From: Actinomycetes bacterium
GTDB lineage: Bacteria; Actinomycetota; Coriobacteriia; Coriobacteriales; Eggerthellaceae
Direction of reading: 5' to 3'
Assembly: GCA_023403475.1 (NCBI GenBank)
Contig: JAEYEL010000182.1
Span: 1-32,583, forward strand
Length of the DNA: 32,583 bases
Both the position numbers and the translations under genes were made by a program. Positions 1-7,642 of the stretch are shown here, one piece after another. The notes beneath the pieces are model-generated. The model saw only the letters and a list, made by a program, of their open reading frames with translations, searched no databases and was not told where the DNA came from. Position 1 is the stretch's first letter. Each line of letters starts with the position of its first letter.

Positions 1-225
1 TACCTTCCATTATAGATAACGAAATCGCTCGGAAACGATCATTTAAAGAACTCGAAACAAAAAAGGCTTGCCAGCGGACGTGTAGGGCGGCGAGTGCAGG
101 TGCGCAAGGATGCCGAAGGGACACACCCAATGGCACGCTGGCATCTTATTAGGTGCGACCCTTCGGCATCCCCCCCCCATAGAGGGCGGGATACCTGGCG
201 GCAGGTTTGTTTTGGAGTCCTCGCC
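1..225. other. Left-edge noncoding stretch with inverted repeat and C-tract
   Basis: No convincing gene. The minus strand carries a TATAAT-like hexamer (plus coordinates 9-14) that could be the -10 box of a gene lying left of the window; no good -35 is visible. A perfect 12-bp inverted repeat (109-120 with 159-170, GATGCCGAAGGG) encloses 38 bases, and a run of nine C follows at 170-178. The structure lies downstream of the minus-strand gene ending at 226, so it may act in its 3' end, but no T-run follows on that strand. Confidence 0.4.
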
Positions 226-570
226 CTATTTTCCCAGAAGGTGGCGAACGGCGGCTATGGGGTGTTTGGCGAGCATGCGCGGGCCGGAGAAGCGCATGAC
301 CTGCCGGATGCGCTCGCGCATGGCGGGTTGGTAGCAGCGGTTCTCGCATTCCTCGCACGAGGTCTTCACGTCCATCTTGCGGCAGCGCTCGGTTCGCAGC
401 ACAGCGTACGCGTCGAGCTTTGCGCATTCTTCGCATAGGGGATCGCCGCAGAACGCTCGCTTGTTGCGCGCATCCTCATCGTGGTTTTCCGCACAGTAAA
501 GGGCGATCATTTGGGAGATGGTTCTCTTCTCGCGCTGTCGCCGTCTGGCGGTCTTCGGTGAATCCTGCAT
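226..570 (-). CDS. YgbA-type nitrous oxide-stimulated promoter family protein
   Basis: Predicted 114-residue cytosolic protein of the YgbA_NO family (PF11756), recognised from its pattern: a basic N-terminus, then MIALYC, CGDPLCEEC, the LDAYAVLRTERC block, a C-x2-C-x3-CY cluster and the conserved C-terminal stretch RQVMRFSGPRML followed by HP and HL. Eight cysteines suggest a metal or redox site. In Escherichia coli ygbA is controlled by the nitric-oxide sensor NsrR, so a role in nitrosative stress is plausible; the biochemical function is unknown. I chose the ATG at 570 over the longer open frame because AAAGGA lies about 12 bases upstream and the family homology starts just after it. A perfect 7-bp inverted repeat at 627-644 overlaps the predicted -35 region. 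It is a single-gene minus-strand unit. Confidence 0.85.
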   Translation of the reverse strand: MQDSPKTARRRQREKRTISQMIALYCAENHDEDARNKRAFCGDPLCEECAKLDAYAVLRTERCRKMDVKTSCEECENRCYQPAMRERIRQVMRFSGPRMLAKHPIAAVRHLLGK

Positions 571-626
571 GCCGGTTCCCGTCCTTTCGGGGTGCGCTGT
601 GTGCGCATAATGCGTTCTTGTACATG

Positions 627-644
627 AGCTGCACATATGCAGCT
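627..644. promoter_or_regulatory. Palindromic operator candidate of ygbA
   Basis: AGCTGCACATATGCAGCT is a 7-bp perfect inverted repeat with a 4-bp spacer. It overlaps the minus-strand hexamer TGTGCA (630-635), which sits 17 bp upstream of the -10 candidate at 607-612. A repressor bound here would cover the ygbA promoter. The regulator is not identified; the half-site does not match the E. coli NsrR consensus. Confidence 0.4.
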
Positions 645-851
645 GTTCTGCATCTCGCAAGCAGTCGGCTAAGGGGTGCAGCCTCTTCCATGTGGGCTGC
701 CCCTTTGTTTCTTAGGCGCATGATACCAGAGCCGCCGCATCGCGCATTCCCGCAATAAGGGGGATTTCCTGCCGCCGTCCCTTCGAATCGGCGCATCGGT
801 TGTCTGCGGCGGCACTCTTGCGGCCCTCTCGAAAAATGTGGCTTTCGAAAA

Positions 852-867
852 TGTTTCACGTGAAACA
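852..867. promoter_or_regulatory. parS centromere site (ParB-binding)
   Basis: TGTTTCACGTGAAACA is a perfect 16-bp palindrome matching the widely conserved bacterial chromosomal parS consensus (TGTTNCACGTGAAACA) at every fixed base. ParB loads on such sites and spreads to build the segregation complex. Chromosomal parS sites usually lie in the origin-proximal part of the chromosome, so this segment is probably near oriC (inference). parA and parB are not in the window. The site lies 55 bases upstream of uvrC. Confidence 0.9.
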
Positions 868-909
868 TTGTTGTTACGTGCAGGTGGCGGCATGATTGTG
901 CGGGTTTGC

Positions 910-915
910 TATACT
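910..915 (+). promoter_or_regulatory. uvrC -10 box, leaderless start predicted
   Basis: TATACT ends 8 bases before the uvrC ATG, where the transcription start would be expected, so the transcript would begin at or next to the A of the ATG. No Shine-Dalgarno sequence is present and the -35 is weak. Leaderless mRNAs are common in actinobacteria. Confidence 0.6.
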
Positions 916-922
916 TCAAAGC

Positions 923-2935
923 ATGGACGAAACGAACGGCATACGCGAAGGCTCCGCGTTGCGCGAAGGCTCCGCCCCAAACGAAGGCTCCGCGTTGCAC
1001 GAAGACTCCGCTCCAAACGAGCGTAAGCTTTCGCGCATCAAGCATGAGCTGGCAAGCGTGCCGGCGCTTCCGGGCGTGTACCTATGGAAGGATGCGCAAG
1101 GGCAGGTCATCTACGTGGGGAAGGCCAAGCAGCTGCGCGCGCGCATGCGCCAGTACGTGAACTTCCAAGACGACCGTGCGAAGATTCCTTTGCTCGTCGA
1201 TCAGATAGACTCCTTCGACTACATAGTGGTGGAAAACGAGCACGAGTCGCTCGTGCTCGAGAAGAACCTCATCAAGCGGCACAGCCCGTTTTTCAACGCC
1301 GACTTCAAAGACGACAAGTCCTACCCGTTCATCGCCATCACCAAAGGCGACGTATTCCCGGCCATCAAGTACACGCGCGAGAAGCACAAGGCGCAAACGC
1401 GCTATTTCGGCCCGTTCACCGATAGTCGCGCCGCGCGCACCTTGATTGACACCGCTCGGCGCGTGGTTCCTTTGTGCACCGCCTCATGCGCAGAATGGCG
1501 CCGCATGACCCGCACGCTCGAACGGGGAGAGACGCTGCCGAGCGAAAACGCCCGCCCGTGCTTCGACGCGCATGTGGGCTTAGGACCCGGCGCTTGCTGC
1601 GGACGCATCACCCCCCATGAGTATGCGGAAAACGTTCGCCGCATAGAGCGGTTCCTTTCCGGGCATCGCCGCGAGTTCCTAAACGAGCTTTCCTGCGAGA
1701 TGCAGGAGGCCGCCGACGAACTCGACTTCGAGCGCGCCGCCCGTCTGAAGGTGCGCATCGACACCATAAACTCGCTTACCGACAAGCAGCACGCCGTTTC
1801 CGAGCGCAACCTGAACGCCGACGTGGTGGGCATTTTCCGCGAGGAGACAGTGGCGGGCGTGCACGTGCTCATGGTGCGCGAGGGTCGCATCATGGGCAGC
1901 AACGAGTTCGTGTTGGGCCGCGGCAAAGACGTTCCCGACGACGATCTTCTGCACGTGTTCCTTTTGCGCTACTACGATGCCACCACCTCCATTCCGCACG
2001 AGGTCATCGTGCGCACGGTGCCGGAAGACAGGCAGGCTATGGAGGCGTGGCTCACCGAAAAGCTGGCAAGCCCTCACGGCGCGAAAGTGCGCTTCACGGC
2101 GCCGGAGCGCGGCGAGAAGGCCGATCTTGTGGGCATGGCGGAAACGAACGCCAGGCATACGCTTTCGCGCTACAAGGTGCGCACGAACTACGACGACAAG
2201 CGCATCAACGACGCGCTTGCGCAGCTGGAAAGCGCCCTTGCGCTCGAGGCTCCGCCCCTGCGCATCGAGTGCTTCGACATCTCGACCATCCATGGCAGCT
2301 ACACGGTTGCCTCCATGGTGGTCTTCACGAACGGCAAGCCTGACAAGAACCAGTACCGCCGCTTCAAGATAAAGACTCCGCTTGACGAGGCGAACGACTT
2401 TCTTTCCATGCAAGAGGTCATGAGCCGTCGCTACGCTTCCGTCCGCATGGCCGACGAGCGTTTCGGGAAAAAGCCCGACCTTATCATTTTGGACGGCGGA
2501 AAGCCCCAGCTCACAGCTGCGCTCGCCACGCTCGAGGAAATGGGCGTGCACGATATAGCGCTCTGCGGTCTGGCCAAGCGCGACGAGGAGCTGTTCGTGC
2601 CTTGGCAAGATACCGGGCCGGTGGTGCTGCCGGGCGGCTCCGCCTCGCTCTACCTCGTGAAGCAAGTGCGCGACGAGGCGCACCGTTTCGCCATCACGTT
2701 CCATCGCGAGCTGCGCGGTAAGGGCATGACGGCAAGCATCTTGGACGACGTGGTGGGCTTGGGCCCTGTGCGCAAGAAAGCGCTGCTCAAAACGTTTAAG
2801 TCGTTCAAGAACCTGAAGGCCGCATCGCTTAAGGAGATAAAAGAGGCTCATGTTGTGCCCGAAGAGGTGGCCGAGGAGCTCTACCGCGTGCTGAAGCAGT
2901 ATAATAGCGGACGGAAGGAAGAGGTGGTATCGTGA
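923..2935 (+). CDS. uvrC: UvrABC excinuclease subunit C
   Basis: UvrC makes the 3' and 5' incisions around lesions bound by UvrA/UvrB in nucleotide excision repair. The 670-residue protein shows, in order: the GIY-YIG nuclease domain (PGVYLWKD then VIYVGKAK, residues ~49-127), a UVR UvrB-interaction motif (~250-285), the RNase H-like endonuclease half (RIECFDIS ~446, LIILDGGKPQL ~520, HRFAITFHR ~587) and a C-terminal tandem helix-hairpin-helix (~603-640). ATG 923 is chosen rather than TTG 896 because a -10 box lies between them. Residues ~9-32 come from an 18-bp repeat present four times and are not part of normal UvrC, which starts near the SRIKHEL segment. The stop overlaps the rapZ start by 4 bp (GTGA). 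Confidence 0.95.
   Translation: MDETNGIREGSALREGSAPNEGSALHEDSAPNERKLSRIKHELASVPALPGVYLWKDAQGQVIYVGKAKQLRARMRQYVNFQDDRAKIPLLVDQIDSFDYIVVENEHESLVLEKNLIKRHSPFFNADFKDDKSYPFIAITKGDVFPAIKYTREKHKAQTRYFGPFTDSRAARTLIDTARRVVPLCTASCAEWRRMTRTLERGETLPSENARPCFDAHVGLGPGACCGRITPHEYAENVRRIERFLSGHRREFLNELSCEMQEAADELDFERAARLKVRIDTINSLTDKQHAVSERNLNADVVGIFREETVAGVHVLMVREGRIMGSNEFVLGRGKDVPDDDLLHVFLLRYYDATTSIPHEVIVRTVPEDRQAMEAWLTEKLASPHGAKVRFTAPERGEKADLVGMAETNARHTLSRYKVRTNYDDKRINDALAQLESALALEAPPLRIECFDISTIHGSYTVASMVVFTNGKPDKNQYRRFKIKTPLDEANDFLSMQEVMSRRYASVRMADERFGKKPDLIILDGGKPQLTAALATLEEMGVHDIALCGLAKRDEELFVPWQDTGPVVLPGGSASLYLVKQVRDEAHRFAITFHRELRGKGMTASILDDVVGLGPVRKKALLKTFKSFKNLKAASLKEIKEAHVVPEEVAEELYRVLKQYNSGRKEEVVS
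947..1018 (+). repeat. 18-bp in-frame tandem repeat, four units, in uvrC
   Basis: Units begin at 947, 965, 983 and 1001, each starting GAAGGCTCCG or GAAGACTCCG. Units 1/3 and 2/4 are most alike, so this is effectively two copies of a 36-bp unit. It encodes EGSALR / EGSAPN / EGSALH / EDSAPN. Confidence 0.9.
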
Positions 2936-3894
2936 ACGAGAAAGCAGATGGGCGGAAGGCTGCGTGCACGGAGGCGTGCGCGGCCCACGCGAGCGCCCCT
3001 TCCATGGACGATATGCCCGAGCTGGTCATTGTGAGCGGAATGAGCGGCGCGGGACGCACCGAGGCCATGCATGTGTTCGAGGACTTGGGCTACTTTTGCG
3101 TGGACAATCTGCCCGCAAGCCTTATCGGGAGTCTGTTCGAGCTGGGCGGCATGTTCGAGCTTCCCGGCCAACCGAAAGGCGAATGCCGCATTGCCGTGGT
3201 GTGCGACGTGCGCAACCGGTCGTTTTTCGGGAGCCTGAAAGGAGAGCTTTCCAAGCTCGACGCGCACGGCATTGAATACCGCATACTGTTTCTCGATGCC
3301 GCCGACGAGAAGCTCATCGCGCGCTACAAGTCGTCACGGCGGCGCCATCCGCTTTGCGAAGACGGCGCAAGCATCGTAAGCGGCATTCAGCGCGAGCGCA
3401 GCATGCTTTTCGGCCTGCGCGAGATAGCGCACGACGTTGTAGACACGACCGACATGCTGCCCCAGCAGCTGCGCCGCACCATCCGCGAGCTGTTCGCCAC
3501 GGGCGAGGAGCGCCGGGGCCTTGCGGTCACGGTGTACTCGTTCGGCTTCAAACACGGCGCACCCCTCGATGCCGATATCGTCATGGACGTGCGCTTTCTG
3601 CCGAACCCCTATTACGACGGCGCGCTGCGTCCCCTGACCGGACTCGACGCGCCCGTGCGCGATTTCGTCATGTATCGTGAGGAAACCATAGGGTTCGTGA
3701 AGCGCTGGCATGCCCTGCTCGACTGCGTCATGCCGGGCTACGTCGCGGAGGGCAAACAACAGCTGGCCATAGCCATAGGCTGCACGGGCGGGCAGCACAG
3801 AAGCGTGGCGCTCGCAGAGGAAACCGGCGACTACCTGAAAGGGTGCGGCTACCGCGTAAGCGTTGCCCACCGCGACCTCAAGCTGGCGGAATAG
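2932..3894 (+). CDS. rapZ: RNase adapter RapZ (P-loop nucleotide-binding)
   Basis: RapZ/YvcJ-family protein, 320 residues, cytosolic. In Enterobacteria RapZ guides RNase E to the GlmZ sRNA that controls amino-sugar synthesis; in Gram-positives the role is less clear, but the gene sits next to yvcK and whiA almost everywhere. The N-terminal kinase-like domain has Walker A GMSGAGRT (residues 36-43), with Arg in place of the usual Lys as is common in actinobacterial members, followed by FEDLGYFCVDNLP. The C-terminal domain carries IGCTGGQHRSVALAE. About 30 residues precede the homologous start. GTG 2932 is preceded by GGAAGGAAGAGG and overlaps the uvrC stop, indicating translational coupling. 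A later ATG (MDDMPE) is possible. Confidence 0.93.
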   Translation: MNEKADGRKAACTEACAAHASAPSMDDMPELVIVSGMSGAGRTEAMHVFEDLGYFCVDNLPASLIGSLFELGGMFELPGQPKGECRIAVVCDVRNRSFFGSLKGELSKLDAHGIEYRILFLDAADEKLIARYKSSRRRHPLCEDGASIVSGIQRERSMLFGLREIAHDVVDTTDMLPQQLRRTIRELFATGEERRGLAVTVYSFGFKHGAPLDADIVMDVRFLPNPYYDGALRPLTGLDAPVRDFVMYREETIGFVKRWHALLDCVMPGYVAEGKQQLAIAIGCTGGQHRSVALAEETGDYLKGCGYRVSVAHRDLKLAE

Positions 3895-3907
3895 GGAAGG
3901 TTTTGCC

Positions 3908-5101
3908 ATGCCCTTCAAACAGCCGAACTGGCGCATACCCGAGGCGGTGAGCGCCGCCCGCGCAAGGGCGACCGTCGCGCCGCGCCGTCCGTTCAGACAG
4001 GATCCTTCCGCCACGGCGGCGTTTGCCGCCATAGGATCCGACAGGCGCCTTCCTCGCGAGAAGGGAAGCGAGCGAGCTGTGGTCATAGGCGGCGGCACGG
4101 GTGCGCCCATGTCCATTCGAACGCTGCTCTCGCTGGGCTTGGAAACGAGCGCCGTGGTCGCCATGGCCGATGATGGCGGCTCGACCGGCATATTGCGCGA
4201 GGAAGCCGATGCCACAACTCCCGGCGACGTGCGCAAATGCATAGCCGCCTTCGCGCGCGACCCGAACGATCCGCTCACGCGCGCTTTCAAGTACCGCTTC
4301 TCGTTCGCGCGCAACCATACGCTGGGAAACCTCATGCTCGCGGCGCTCGAAGACGCCGCCGGGTCGTTTCCCGAGGCCATTCGCATATGCGAACGCCTGC
4401 TCGACGCCCAAGGGCATGTGTACCCTTCCACGCTTGACCATGTGAGCCTTATGGCACGCACACGCGACGGACGCGTGCTCGAAGGCCAGGCGAACGCTTG
4501 CAAGTCGAAGACGGCGCTTGAGCGCGTATGGCTCACCGCCGCTGCCGAGCCCCGCGCCTACGAGCCGGCCATATCCGCTATTCGCCAGGCCGATCTTATC
4601 GTGCTCGGACCCGGCTCTCTTTTCACCTCCATCATTCCTAACCTGCTCGTGCCCGGCATCGTGAACGCCATCCACGCATCGCACGGATGCGTGCTGTTCG
4701 TGTGCTCGCTCGCCGATGCGCAGGGTGAGACCTGGGGCCTTACGGCGCGCGAACACGTGGAGGCGCTCGCCGAGCACGGCATGCGCGGCCTCATAGACTA
4801 CGTGCTCGTGCACACGCCCGTTCCCTTGCGCCCCGACAGCCCCGCCACCGACGTGTTCAACGTCGTTACGGGCGCGAAGCCCGAGAACGCCTCGCTTTCC
4901 GACATGGACGACGCGCGCCTTTCGGGCAGCATCAGACCCGTTCCCGTAACCTACCACGACGTCGTAGCCATACAGAAGCAAGGGCCTGTGGTCATCGCAC
5001 GAAACCTGGTGGATCCGAAGCGTCCCACATGGCATGATCCGAAAGCTTTGTGTGACGCGTTCTCGGGAGTGTTGAAGCTATGTCGTTCACGTCGGAAGTA
5101 A
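3908..5101 (+). CDS. yvcK: YvcK/GlmR-family (CofD-like) protein
   Basis: The 397-residue protein belongs to the YvcK/CofD family, which binds UDP-sugars (UDP-GlcNAc in Bacillus and Mycobacterium) and tunes carbon flow into peptidoglycan precursors. Family marks seen are VVIGGGTGAP near residue 60, VVAMADDGGSTGILR, PGDVRKCIAAFA, the NHTLGNLMLAALE segment and LIVLGPGSLFTSIIPNLLVPGI. The first ~55 residues are a basic, Ala-rich extension not typical of the family. ATG 3908 has GGGAAGG upstream; 13 bases separate it from rapZ, and its 3' end overlaps whiA by 22 bp, so the cluster is one operon. It is near several cell-wall genes in this window. Confidence 0.92.
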   Translation: MPFKQPNWRIPEAVSAARARATVAPRRPFRQDPSATAAFAAIGSDRRLPREKGSERAVVIGGGTGAPMSIRTLLSLGLETSAVVAMADDGGSTGILREEADATTPGDVRKCIAAFARDPNDPLTRAFKYRFSFARNHTLGNLMLAALEDAAGSFPEAIRICERLLDAQGHVYPSTLDHVSLMARTRDGRVLEGQANACKSKTALERVWLTAAAEPRAYEPAISAIRQADLIVLGPGSLFTSIIPNLLVPGIVNAIHASHGCVLFVCSLADAQGETWGLTAREHVEALAEHGMRGLIDYVLVHTPVPLRPDSPATDVFNVVTGAKPENASLSDMDDARLSGSIRPVPVTYHDVVAIQKQGPVVIARNLVDPKRPTWHDPKALCDAFSGVLKLCRSRRK

Positions 5102-6015
5102 AGGACGAGCTTTCGCGCGTGCCCCCCGCCTGCACGCACTGCGAAAAGGCCACGCTCGCCGCGCTTGTGCGCATAGAGGGAACGCTGTTTTTGAGCGGTC
5201 CTTCGCGCTACCGCATGGAAATAGCCACCGACGTGGGCAACGTGGCGCGCCTTCTCATCAAGCTTCTGCACGGCCTGTACCATTTAAAGACCGATCTCAC
5301 GGTGCGCCGCAGCGTGCTGCACAAGACCCCGAACTACCTCATAGAGGTGCCCGCGCAGCCCGATTTGGCCGATGCGCTGCGCGATATGGGAATCCTTTCG
5401 CAAGGTGAGGGTCTTGAGCTGGGCATTCGGGCGGACTTGGTGCGCAAGCGCTGCTGCGCGGCGGCGTTTCTGCGCGGCGCCTTTCTGGGGAGCGGCTTCA
5501 TAGCGAACCCGCGGGGCGATTTCCATTTCGAGATAACCGTGGAATCGGAGACGCTTGCCGAAGGTCTGGTTGCTCTCATGGAAGAACAGGGCATTCACGC
5601 GCGCATCATGCAGCGCCGCAGCTCATACATGGTCTATCTGAAAAGCGGTGCGGCTATTCTGGAGTTTCTGGCGTTCACCGGGGCGCACCAATGCGCGCTT
5701 TCCATGGAAAACGAGCGCGTGGTGAAAAGCGTGCGCAACGATGTGAACCGCATCACCAACGCCGAAGTGGCCAACCAGGCGAAGAGCGCGAACGCTGCGG
5801 TCGATCAGCTCTTCGCCATCAAGCAGGTGCTCGAGGCCTACGGCATGGAGAATCTTCCTCCTGCCCTGCAGGATTTTATTCGCCTGCGCGTGCGAAACCC
5901 CAACGCCACCTTGAAGGAGCTGGGGCAGTGCGCGAACCCGCCGCTTTCGAAAAGCGCCGTCTACCATCGCGTCCGCCGCATAGAGCAGATGGCGAAAGAA
6001 GCTCACGGTCGCTGA
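5080..6015 (+). CDS. whiA: Sporulation/division transcription regulator WhiA
   Basis: WhiA (311 residues) pairs a degenerate LAGLIDADG homing-endonuclease fold with a C-terminal helix-turn-helix. In Streptomyces it acts with WhiB on division genes; in non-sporulating Gram-positives it affects division and chromosome segregation. Seen: the typical start MSFTSEVKDELSRV, CCAAAFLRGAFLGSGF (~residue 127), NEVANQAK-like TNAEVANQAKSANAA, and the HTH segment around LKELGQCANPPLSKSAVYHR near the C-terminus. It starts inside the yvcK 3' end, so it is probably translationally coupled, and closes the conserved uvrC-rapZ-yvcK-whiA block. Confidence 0.95.
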   Translation: MSFTSEVKDELSRVPPACTHCEKATLAALVRIEGTLFLSGPSRYRMEIATDVGNVARLLIKLLHGLYHLKTDLTVRRSVLHKTPNYLIEVPAQPDLADALRDMGILSQGEGLELGIRADLVRKRCCAAAFLRGAFLGSGFIANPRGDFHFEITVESETLAEGLVALMEEQGIHARIMQRRSSYMVYLKSGAAILEFLAFTGAHQCALSMENERVVKSVRNDVNRITNAEVANQAKSANAAVDQLFAIKQVLEAYGMENLPPALQDFIRLRVRNPNATLKELGQCANPPLSKSAVYHRVRRIEQMAKEAHGR

Positions 6016-6441
6016 AACGGCTTCGCGAGCGACATCTCCCTGTTCGTCGCGCGCAGGAATCGGGAGGGGGTTCTCTCGTTCCAAACGGCATCGGCGTAGT
6101 TCTGGTTTTGCGTGCGCTGCGGAGACCTATATTTCCTCTACACCTAGTACGACGAGAACGGTTTTCCGAAGGGAGGTTTTGCGTTCGGCGCCCGCTTCGG
6201 GGCGCTGCGCGTATATGTGGCTGATTCCTGCGATTCCGCAGTCGCGCCGCCTGCGCATGCGCGCGTTCGTGCCCCTTCCGGCAAGCGGTGCGAACGGGGT
6301 TGCAAATGGGCTGTTCGAATGCGTGGGAGTGCTTTTTGCGGGGAAATGGGATGCATAGTTGCGGCGCGGGCGCGGGCGTGGCGTATAATCGGGGCGTTTC
6401 ATAAATCTTTTCGACCCGTACCTTTATGAAAGGGGATACGC
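6016..6441. other. Gene-free whiA-gap interval
   Basis: 426 bases without a supported gene. A GC hairpin (6188-6193 GCGCCC with 6200-6205) could help end the whiA transcript but has no T-run. A TTG-started 60-codon frame from 6178 behind GGGAGG has no recognisable product. The gap promoter lies at the right end. Confidence 0.5.
6359..6389 (+). promoter_or_regulatory. gap promoter
   Basis: A perfect -10 TATAAT (6384-6389) is preceded by TTGCGG (6359-6364) at a 19-bp spacing. The start would fall near 6396, giving a ~45-base leader with the ribosome-binding site GAAAGGGG before the gap ATG. Confidence 0.7.
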
Positions 6442-7443
6442 ATGGCAATCAAAGTGGGCATCAACGGCTTCGGCCGCATCGGGCGCTTGGCGTTCCGCGC
6501 AATGGTGAACGACCCCGAAATCGAAGTCGTGGCCGTCAACGACTTGGGCGACATTCCCACGATGGCGCACCTGCTCAAGTACGATTCCGTTCACGGTCGC
6601 GCGTTCGACGTCGTGGAAGTGACAGAAGACGGTTTCGTTGCCGACGGCCATGTCGTGAAGGTGCTTTCCGACCGCGAGCCGGCAAACCTTCCCTGGGACG
6701 AGCTGGGAGTTGACGTGGTCGTGGAATCGACTGGGTTTTTCACCGACGCTACCAAGGCCAAGGCCCATCTCGACGCCGGCGCCAAGAAGGTCGTCATTTC
6801 CGCCCCTGCCAAAAACGAGGACATCACCATCGTCATGGGCGTGAACGACGGCGACTACGACAAGGGCAAGCATCACATCATCTCAAACGCCTCCTGCACC
6901 ACCAACTGCCTTGCGCCGTTCGCGAAGGTGCTGCTCGACAACTTCGGCATCAAGCGCGGCTACATGAACACCATCCATTCCTACACCAACGACCAGAAGA
7001 TTCTGGACCTGCCCCACAAGGACCTGCGCCGTGCGCGCGCTGCGGCGCTTTCCATGATTCCCACCACCACCGGCGCCGCCCGCGCGGTCTCGCTCGTTTT
7101 ACCCGAGCTCAAGGGAAAGCTCGACGGGTTCGCCACGCGCGTTCCCACCCCCGACGGCTCTATGGTAGACCTTACGGTCGAGCTTGAGAAGTCGGTGACG
7201 AAGGACGAGATCAACGCTGCAATGAAGGCTGCGGCCGAAGGCTCTATGAAAGGCATTCTGGAATACACCGAAGACCCCATCGTTTCGGTCGATATCGTGG
7301 GCGACGATCATTCGTCCATCTTCGACAGCCAGCTCACCATGGTGATGGGCGGCGAGGGCAACTTCGTCAAGTGCATCAGCTGGTACGATAACGAGTGGGG
7401 CTATTCCAATCGTGTGAAGGATCTGGTAAAGATTTTGCTCTAA
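6442..7443 (+). CDS. gap: Glyceraldehyde-3-phosphate dehydrogenase, type I
   Basis: GapA oxidises glyceraldehyde-3-phosphate to 1,3-bisphosphoglycerate with NAD and phosphate. The 333-residue length is standard. Seen: the Rossmann start KVGINGFGRIGRLAFRAM, VNDLGDIPTMAHLLKYDS, the catalytic SNASCTTNCLAP with Cys near residue 152, the TTGAARAVSLVLPEL segment and the C-terminal WYDNEWGYSNR. The Asn-Asp pair after the second beta strand suggests NAD rather than NADP. It has its own promoter and a hairpin after its stop, so it is separated from pgk by ~200 bp. In an arginine-fermenting anaerobe the pathway may run mainly toward gluconeogenesis (inference). Confidence 0.97.
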   Translation: MAIKVGINGFGRIGRLAFRAMVNDPEIEVVAVNDLGDIPTMAHLLKYDSVHGRAFDVVEVTEDGFVADGHVVKVLSDREPANLPWDELGVDVVVESTGFFTDATKAKAHLDAGAKKVVISAPAKNEDITIVMGVNDGDYDKGKHHIISNASCTTNCLAPFAKVLLDNFGIKRGYMNTIHSYTNDQKILDLPHKDLRRARAAALSMIPTTTGAARAVSLVLPELKGKLDGFATRVPTPDGSMVDLTVELEKSVTKDEINAAMKAAAEGSMKGILEYTEDPIVSVDIVGDDHSSIFDSQLTMVMGGEGNFVKCISWYDNEWGYSNRVKDLVKILL

Positions 7444-7460
7444 GCGTGCAGGACTTACTG

Positions 7461-7490
7461 GCGGGCGGCTCTTGAAGGGTCGCCCGCTTC
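7461..7490 (+). terminator. Terminator-like hairpin after gap
   Basis: A 12-bp stem with two G-T pairs (7461-7472 with 7476-7487) and a 3-base loop. It is followed by TTCTAT rather than a clean T-run, so termination may be partial. Confidence 0.55.
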
Positions 7491-7642
7491 TATCGTTCGG
7501 GGAGTTGTTTGCGCGGGCTGGGCACTGCTTTCCTGTCGCGTGCCGTCATGCATGTGCGCTATCGGCTGCGAGGCGATTGCCTTACGCTCGGCCTGTGGTC
7601 TTGGGATCATGATCGCGCAAACGAATCACAAAGGAAGATCGT

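Larger units (their letters stand above)
571..922. other. Divergent ygbA-uvrC intergenic region
   Basis: Divergent promoter region. From left to right it holds the ygbA ribosome-binding site, a minus-strand -10 candidate (CATTAT, plus 607-612), the palindrome at 627-644, a featureless GC-rich stretch, the parS site at 852-867 and the uvrC -10 box at 910-915. No gene is supported here. Confidence 0.5.

Noticed and set aside
6178..6358. TTG-started 60-codon frame behind GGGAGG
   Set aside because: Spacing to the TTG is only about 2 bases, the product has no recognisable feature and it ends just before the gap promoter.
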